Source of the DNA: an uncultured Christensenellaceae bacterium
GTDB lineage: Bacteria; Bacillota; Clostridia; Christensenellales; Christensenellaceae
Assembly (NCBI GenBank): GCA_934438035.1
Contig: CAKSBK010000036.1
Span: 1 to 8,051, forward strand
Length of the DNA stretch: 8,051 bases
Direction of reading: 5' to 3'
Part shown: positions 5,031 through 8,051 of the stretch, piece after piece
How positions within the stretch are numbered: the stretch's first letter is position 1
How the letters are laid out: every line of letters starts with the position of its first letter
Program-made: the position numbers and the translations under genes
The notes under the pieces: generated by a model
Seen by the model: the letters and a program-made list of their open reading frames with translations, nothing else
Told to the model about the DNA's origin: nothing
Databases searched by the model: none

Positions 5031-5107
5031 TGGTCGGGGTGAAGGGATTCGAACCCCCGGCCCCATGCTCCCAAAGCACGTGCGCTACCAGACTGCGCTA
5101 CACCCCG
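5031..5107 (-). tRNA. tRNA-Pro (anticodon TGG)
   Basis: A 77-base tRNA with encoded CCA (5031-5033). The acceptor CGGGGTG pairs with CACCCCG, and the anticodon loop TTTGGGA carries TGG (5071-5073 on the plus strand). It is the first gene of the cluster, about 27 bases after the predicted transcription start. Confidence 0.97.
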
Positions 5108-5140
5108 TGAAAGCTGCTGCCGTTCCTTGCGACATGTACT

Positions 5141-5169
5141 AATATACAATATCGGAGAAGTTATGTCAA
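5141..5169 (-). promoter_or_regulatory. Promoter of the eight-tRNA cluster
   Basis: On the minus strand a perfect TTGACA (5164-5169) and TATATT (5141-5146) are 17 bases apart, close to consensus as expected for stable RNA genes. Upstream are T- and A-tracts (5170-5203) that could act as an UP element. Confidence 0.85.
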
Positions 5170-5203
5170 TGATTTTTTTGCTTTTTTTCAAAAATATTTT
5201 TTG

Positions 5204-5232
5204 TTGAAGAGTGCCTGCCTTTAAAGTATAAT
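5204..5232 (+). promoter_or_regulatory. Promoter of miaB
   Basis: TTGAAG (5204-5209) and a perfect TATAAT (5227-5232) are separated by 17 bases. The start is expected near 5239, exactly where the dyad TACGGC (5239-5244) / GCCGTA (5253-5258) begins, so the transcript would carry a 6-bp hairpin at its 5' end. Its -35 is 34 bases from the -35 of the divergent tRNA promoter. Confidence 0.75.
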
Positions 5233-5271
5233 TAAATATACGGCGTAAATATGCCGTAATAATTGTGTTTC

Positions 5272-5275
5272 GGAG
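5272..5275 (+). promoter_or_regulatory. Ribosome binding site that sets the miaB start
   Basis: GGAG lies 8 bases before GTG at 5284. The upstream in-frame TTG at 5263 and GTG at 5275 have no such site, so GTG at 5284 is preferred. Confidence 0.6.
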
Positions 5276-5283
5276 TGATTGCT

Positions 5284-6642
5284 GTGAACGGTAACGAATT
5301 TGATCTTCATGAATATATAACTGAAAGAAAACTTAAATATCATATAGAGACCTACGGCTGCCAAATGAATGCGCATGATTCCGAAAAGCTTTGCGGAATT
5401 TTGGAAAGCTTGGGATATGTAAAAACGGAAGACCCCTCTTCGGCGGATTTTGTTATTTTCAATACCTGCTGCGTAAGAGAAAATGCGGAAAAGCGTCTTT
5501 ACGGCAACGTGGGCGTATATAAAAAACTAAAAGAAAAGAAAAAGACGCTTATAGTTGCGGTATGCGGCTGTATGATGCAGCAGGAGGGTGCGGCAAAAAG
5601 AATTACGGACACCTTTCCTTTCGTGCGCATAGTTTTCGGAACAAACAATATGCATATGCTTCCTCAGATGATTTTGGAGGCGGTTACTACGGGAAAAAAG
5701 GTGATAAGAGTAGAGGAGCCTAAAAGCATTATAGAGGATATTCCCGTTCACAGAAACACGCCGCCCACGGCATATGTAAGCATAATGCAGGGATGCGACA
5801 ATTTTTGCAGCTACTGCATAGTGCCTTACGTCAGAGGCAGGGAACGCTCTCGCGAGCCCGAGGCTGTTATAAACGAGGTTAAAAAGCTCGCTTCCGATGG
5901 ATATAAAGAAGTAATGCTTTTGGGTCAAAACGTTAATTCTTACGGCAAGGGCTTGTTGGAAGAAATCAATTTCCCCGCGCTTTTGGACAGAGTGGCGAAA
6001 CAAACGGGGATTGAGCGGATAAGGTTTATGACTAGCCACCCGAAGGATATTTCGGACGAGCTTATTGAGGTTATCGCAAAGAACGATAATATAATGAAGC
6101 AGCTTCATCTTCCCGTTCAGTCGGGAAGCGACGACGTTCTTAGAGCCATGAACAGAAAATACACTGCGGAGAATTACCTTGAGACGGTAAAAAAGGTGAG
6201 ATGTGCCGTTCCGGATATAGGGCTTTCGACGGATATAATAGTCGGTTTCCCGGGAGAGACGGAGGAGGACTTCTTAAAGACTCTGGAGCTTGTGAAAAAC
6301 GTGCGCTATGACGCGGCATATACCTTCGTTTACTCTCCGAGAACGGGAACGCGTGCGGCAAAAATGCCATGTCAGATTGATGAAAAGACAAAACAGAACA
6401 GGATTATGCGGCTTGTTGAGCTGCAAAATGAAATAACATACGAAAAAAACATGGAATGCGTAGGCAAAACTGCGGAGGTTCTTGTAGAGCAAAAAAGTCT
6501 TAAGGACGAAAATTGCGTATGCGGAAGAGCTTCCGACGGCAGAATGGTAAATTTCCCGGCAGACTCGAAGCTTATAGGCAGTGTTGTAAAAGTGCTTATA
6601 ACCGAGGGCAAGAAAACAACGCTTTTCGGAAAGCTGTTATAA
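5284..6642 (+). CDS. miaB: tRNA-2-methylthio-N6-dimethylallyladenosine synthase (radical SAM methylthiotransferase)
   Basis: A 452-residue protein when started at GTG 5284. The order of domains is the N-terminal UPF0004/MTTase domain (about 18-140) with cluster-binding cysteines C26 in Y-G-C-Q-M-N, C62 in N-T-C-C-V-R-E and C96 in G-C-M; the radical SAM domain (about 160-385) with C171-x3-C175-x2-C178 in G-C-D-N-F-C-S-Y-C; and a C-terminal TRAM domain (about 388-452). G-Q-N-V-N-S-Y-G and H-L-P-V-Q-S-G-S further mark MiaB rather than RimO or MtaB. It adds a methylthio group to i6A37 of tRNAs reading UNN codons, using two 4Fe-4S clusters and SAM. Two likely substrates, tRNA-Phe and tRNA-Tyr, are encoded in the divergent cluster. 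In many Clostridia mutS follows miaB; here it does not. No terminator was found downstream. Confidence 0.97.
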   Translation: MNGNEFDLHEYITERKLKYHIETYGCQMNAHDSEKLCGILESLGYVKTEDPSSADFVIFNTCCVRENAEKRLYGNVGVYKKLKEKKKTLIVAVCGCMMQQEGAAKRITDTFPFVRIVFGTNNMHMLPQMILEAVTTGKKVIRVEEPKSIIEDIPVHRNTPPTAYVSIMQGCDNFCSYCIVPYVRGRERSREPEAVINEVKKLASDGYKEVMLLGQNVNSYGKGLLEEINFPALLDRVAKQTGIERIRFMTSHPKDISDELIEVIAKNDNIMKQLHLPVQSGSDDVLRAMNRKYTAENYLETVKKVRCAVPDIGLSTDIIVGFPGETEEDFLKTLELVKNVRYDAAYTFVYSPRTGTRAAKMPCQIDEKTKQNRIMRLVELQNEITYEKNMECVGKTAEVLVEQKSLKDENCVCGRASDGRMVNFPADSKLIGSVVKVLITEGKKTTLFGKLL

Positions 6643-6700
6643 TATATTAATGTAGGAAATTTTAACGAGACGGAATCTGTCCGAGATATTGCAAAAAAAT

Positions 6701-6731
6701 TTGGCATATATTACAAACTGTATGCTATAAT
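6701..6731 (+). promoter_or_regulatory. Promoter of the UlaG-like hydrolase gene
   Basis: A perfect TATAAT (6726-6731) is preceded by TG one base upstream (TGC at 6723-6725), giving an extended -10. The best -35, TTGGCA (6701-6706), is at a long spacing of 19, so the extended -10 probably matters more. The leader to the ATG at 6777 is about 40 bases. Confidence 0.6.
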
Positions 6732-6776
6732 GTTAAATATAAAGGGCTTAAACTAAAGAACAAAGGAGAGAATAAA

Positions 6777-7565
6777 ATGAATTTTGTAAAATACCTTGAC
6801 GGACTCAAGGTTGAAAAAGGAACTGTTGCGGTTATTTGGTTAGGTCAGGCAGGCTTTGCCATGAAAACGGCGGGAGGAAAATTAATAGGTATAGATCCAT
6901 TCCTAACGGATTACGTTGAAAAGGCTATTCCCGAGGAGGGTCTCGCTTTCAGAAGAATGACTGCGCCGCTGTGCGACCCTGACGAGATAGAGTTTGACTA
7001 TCTCTTCTCTTCACACGAGCATGAGGATCATTGGGACCTTGACGCGCTCCCCGTATTCGTCGCATGTGAAAAAACTGATATTTTTGCTAATGCGGATTCT
7101 ATAAAAAAAGCCGAAGACAAGGATATTGACGTTACCGGCATTAAAGAGATAAAAGCGGGCGACATTCTTGAATTCGACGAATTTAAGGTTATCTGCACAA
7201 AGGCGGATCACGGACCGCTTGCACCCAACGCTATGGGCTTTATTTTTGATTTCGGGTTCACAAAGGTTTATTACAGCGGAGATACCTGCTATAATTTAGA
7301 CGCGCTTAAGGCGGCGGTTGACGCTAAACCCGAGGTTGCGCTTCTCCCGATAAACGGAGCTTTCGGCAATTTGAACGCCGCGGACGCCGCAAGGCTTTCC
7401 GTTGACCTTGGCTCTAAGGTGTGCATACCGCACCATTTCTGGACTTTCCCCATGCATAAGGGAGAGGGCGGAGACCCGATTGACGCCATAAGATGCTTCC
7501 CGGAGCTTGCTCCGGAAGTTGAACTTGCGCTCATGACGCCGGGAAAAGCGCTTATATGCAAGTAA
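6777..7565 (+). CDS. Metallo-beta-lactamase-fold hydrolase, UlaG (L-ascorbate-6-phosphate lactonase)-like
   Basis: A 262-residue cytosolic MBL-fold protein. The opening V-I-W-L-G-Q-A-G-F (19-27) and G-I-D-P-F-L-T-D (38-45) are typical of the UlaG-like branch. Metal ligands are visible as H80-x-H82-x-D84-H85 in S-S-H-E-H-E-D-H, H145 in A-D-H-G, D169 in S-G-D-T and the H219-H220 pair in I-P-H-H. UlaG opens the lactone ring of ascorbate 6-phosphate, but many relatives sit outside ascorbate operons and have unknown substrates. Here no ula PTS or isomerase genes are nearby, so the ascorbate role is unproven. AAAGGAG lies 8 bases before the ATG. The gene appears to be monocistronic, with its own promoter and a stem-loop after the stop. 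Confidence 0.88.
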   Translation: MNFVKYLDGLKVEKGTVAVIWLGQAGFAMKTAGGKLIGIDPFLTDYVEKAIPEEGLAFRRMTAPLCDPDEIEFDYLFSSHEHEDHWDLDALPVFVACEKTDIFANADSIKKAEDKDIDVTGIKEIKAGDILEFDEFKVICTKADHGPLAPNAMGFIFDFGFTKVYYSGDTCYNLDALKAAVDAKPEVALLPINGAFGNLNAADAARLSVDLGSKVCIPHHFWTFPMHKGEGGDPIDAIRCFPELAPEVELALMTPGKALICK

Positions 7566-7595
7566 TGCATATTAAAAAAATGCCTTAATTAAGAC

Positions 7596-7632
7596 AAAAA
7601 CGGAGCGCCAAGCAAAAACGGCGCTCCAATTA
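7596..7632 (+). terminator. Stem-loop terminator after the hydrolase gene
   Basis: GGAGCGCC (7602-7609) and GGCGCTCC (7620-7627) form a perfect 8-bp GC-rich stem with a 10-base loop, 36 bases after the stop codon. The plus-strand tail AATTATT is a poor U-tract. On the minus strand the stem is followed by GTTTTTG, a better one. It probably ends the hydrolase transcript, perhaps in both directions. Confidence 0.65.
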
Positions 7633-7658
7633 TTAAAAAGTGTACAAACGAACTAAGC

Positions 7659-7672
7659 TGAAAGCGCTTGAC
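7659..7672 (+). promoter_or_regulatory. Candidate cre (CcpA) site overlapping a -35 element
   Basis: TGAAAGCGCTTGAC matches the catabolite-response element consensus TGWAARCGYTWNCW at 12 of 14 positions, with the central TGAAAGCGCTT perfect. It overlaps the TTGACT -35 at 7668-7673, a position at which CcpA binding would repress. Confidence 0.5.
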
Positions 7673-7695
7673 TATTTATTCTGTAAATGTATAAT
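7668..7695 (+). promoter_or_regulatory. Distal promoter of the exported-protein gene (P1)
   Basis: TTGACT (7668-7673) and a perfect TATAAT (7690-7695) are 16 bases apart. Transcription would start near 7702, giving a leader of about 310 bases before the ATG at 8013. Confidence 0.65.
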
Positions 7696-7786
7696 ATATA
7701 TATCACATCGCTCATGCAATATAGAGAACATATGAACGGTATAATTTAAAGGAAAAAGTTACCTCGGTGAAGTTATAAAAAAAGTG

Positions 7787-7823
7787 TTGACAATATTGAC
7801 AATGTGTGTGATAATAATATTGT
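7787..7823 (+). promoter_or_regulatory. Proximal promoter with tandem -35 elements (P2)
   Basis: TTGACA occurs twice, at 7787-7792 and 7796-7801. The first pairs with GATAAT (7810-7815) at a 17-base spacing, a strong match. The second could pair weakly with TATTGT (7818-7823) at 16. Inverted arms ACAATATT (7790-7797) and AATATTGT (7816-7823) bracket the -10. The leader from here would be about 190 bases. Confidence 0.65.
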
Positions 7824-8012
7824 AAATTATGAATTTTTAATGAACTTATTGTTCGTTTTCGATAAAAGTTTTACATTTTGATAATCTGTGAATTAATTCA
7901 GGATTATCCGTACATTGAAAATTATATAGCGATATTTGATTTCAACATGGTTTCTAAATTTCCGCAAAAGGAATGCGGAAGTATAATAATATTATTCCTA
8001 GGAGGAACAAAA
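7824..8012 (+). other. Long untranslated leader with dyads, no gene seen
   Basis: The stretch from the hydrolase terminator to the ATG at 8013 is about 385 bases with no ORF or RNA gene I recognise. Between P2 and the ATG it holds a dyad at 7880-7908, a hairpin TTCCGCA/TGCGGAA (7960-7966, 7974-7980) and the perfect palindrome AATAATATTATT (7985-7996) just before the ribosome binding site. I do not recognise a known riboswitch class or T-box. Confidence 0.5.
7880..7908. repeat. 29-bp two-part dyad in the leader
   Basis: GATAATC (7880-7886) and GATTATC (7902-7908) are perfect inverted arms, and inside them TGAATTAATTCA (7889-7900) is itself a perfect 12-bp palindrome. Two bases on the left and one on the right separate the parts. 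It may be an operator for a dimeric regulator or an RNA hairpin. Confidence 0.6.
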
Positions 8013-8051
8013 ATGAAGAAACTTATTACACTCGTTCTTGCTATTCTTATG
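8013..8051 (+). CDS. Exported protein, N-terminal fragment (signal peptide; probable solute-binding lipoprotein)
   Basis: Only 13 codons are present before the window ends: MKKLITLVLAILM. Two lysines followed by an unbroken hydrophobic run are the start of a Sec signal peptide. In Clostridia this beginning is very common in lipoproteins that bind substrates for ABC importers, where a lipobox such as L-x-A-C would follow a few residues later. That part is outside the window, so the function is inference. The start is firm: AGGAGG (8000-8005) lies 7 bases before the ATG. The long leader with two promoters and a cre-like site suits a carbon-regulated transport gene. Confidence 0.72.
   Translation, partial: MKKLITLVLAILM

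Noticed and set aside
5263..5283. Upstream TTG and GTG starts for miaB
   Set aside because: No ribosome binding site precedes them, whereas GGAG sits correctly before GTG at 5284.
5527..6108. Minus-strand ORF of 193 codons inside miaB
   Set aside because: It is the shadow of a certain gene in another frame and has no protein motif of its own.
7668..8012. T-box, riboswitch or small RNA gene in the right leader
   Set aside because: No T-box sequence or motif of a known riboswitch was recognised; the dyads are reported as observations only.

Overview
The window looks like a chromosomal stretch from an AT-rich, low-GC Gram-positive bacterium of the Clostridia type. The signs are strong AGGAGG-type ribosome binding sites, sigma-A promoters close to TTGACA/TATAAT, frequent ATA and AGA codons, tRNA genes with the 3' CCA encoded, and proteins that resemble clostridial families. 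No phage, transposase, CRISPR or plasmid gene is visible. This is mostly an ordinary housekeeping and accessory region, and the more unusual signals are regulatory rather than new protein systems.

Left part (1-2107). A DegV-type protein is cut off by the left edge. It is transcribed away from a TetR-family regulator gene, and the shared intergenic region carries a promoter in each direction and a good candidate TetR operator. The regulator gene runs tail-to-tail into a small stand-alone HIRAN-domain gene, with only 7 bases between the stop codons. Upstream of the HIRAN gene on the same strand is a formate/nitrite-family channel gene. Its promoter region is enclosed by a long inverted repeat whose inner arm contains the ribosome binding site.

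Middle part (2108-5107), all on the minus strand. A metal-dependent amidohydrolase gene and an AlkD-like DNA alkylation repair gene form a tight two-gene operon (TAA, one base, ATG) behind a strong promoter. Upstream of these is a cluster of eight tRNA genes read in the order Pro-Glu-Met(CAT)-Asp-Phe-Thr-Tyr-Leu. It starts from a near-consensus promoter and ends at a clear intrinsic terminator. The Tyr-Leu spacer is abnormally long and holds a GC-rich G-quadruplex motif and a 13-bp copy of the 5' end of tRNA-Leu.

Right part (5108-8051), on the plus strand. miaB is transcribed divergently from the tRNA cluster, and the two promoters share an A/T-tract spacer. MiaB modifies A37 of tRNAs such as the Phe and Tyr tRNAs encoded next door. 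A metallo-beta-lactamase-fold hydrolase of the UlaG type follows with its own promoter. Then comes a gene-free leader of about 385 bases with at least two promoters, a cre-like (CcpA) site and several dyads. It ends at the first 13 codons of an exported protein, probably a solute-binding lipoprotein of an ABC transporter.

The genes do not form one pathway. The real links seen are tRNA cluster with tRNA modification, amidohydrolase with DNA repair in one transcript, and regulator with DegV gene. I found no convincing new multi-gene system. The best lead is the inverted repeat around the channel gene's promoter.
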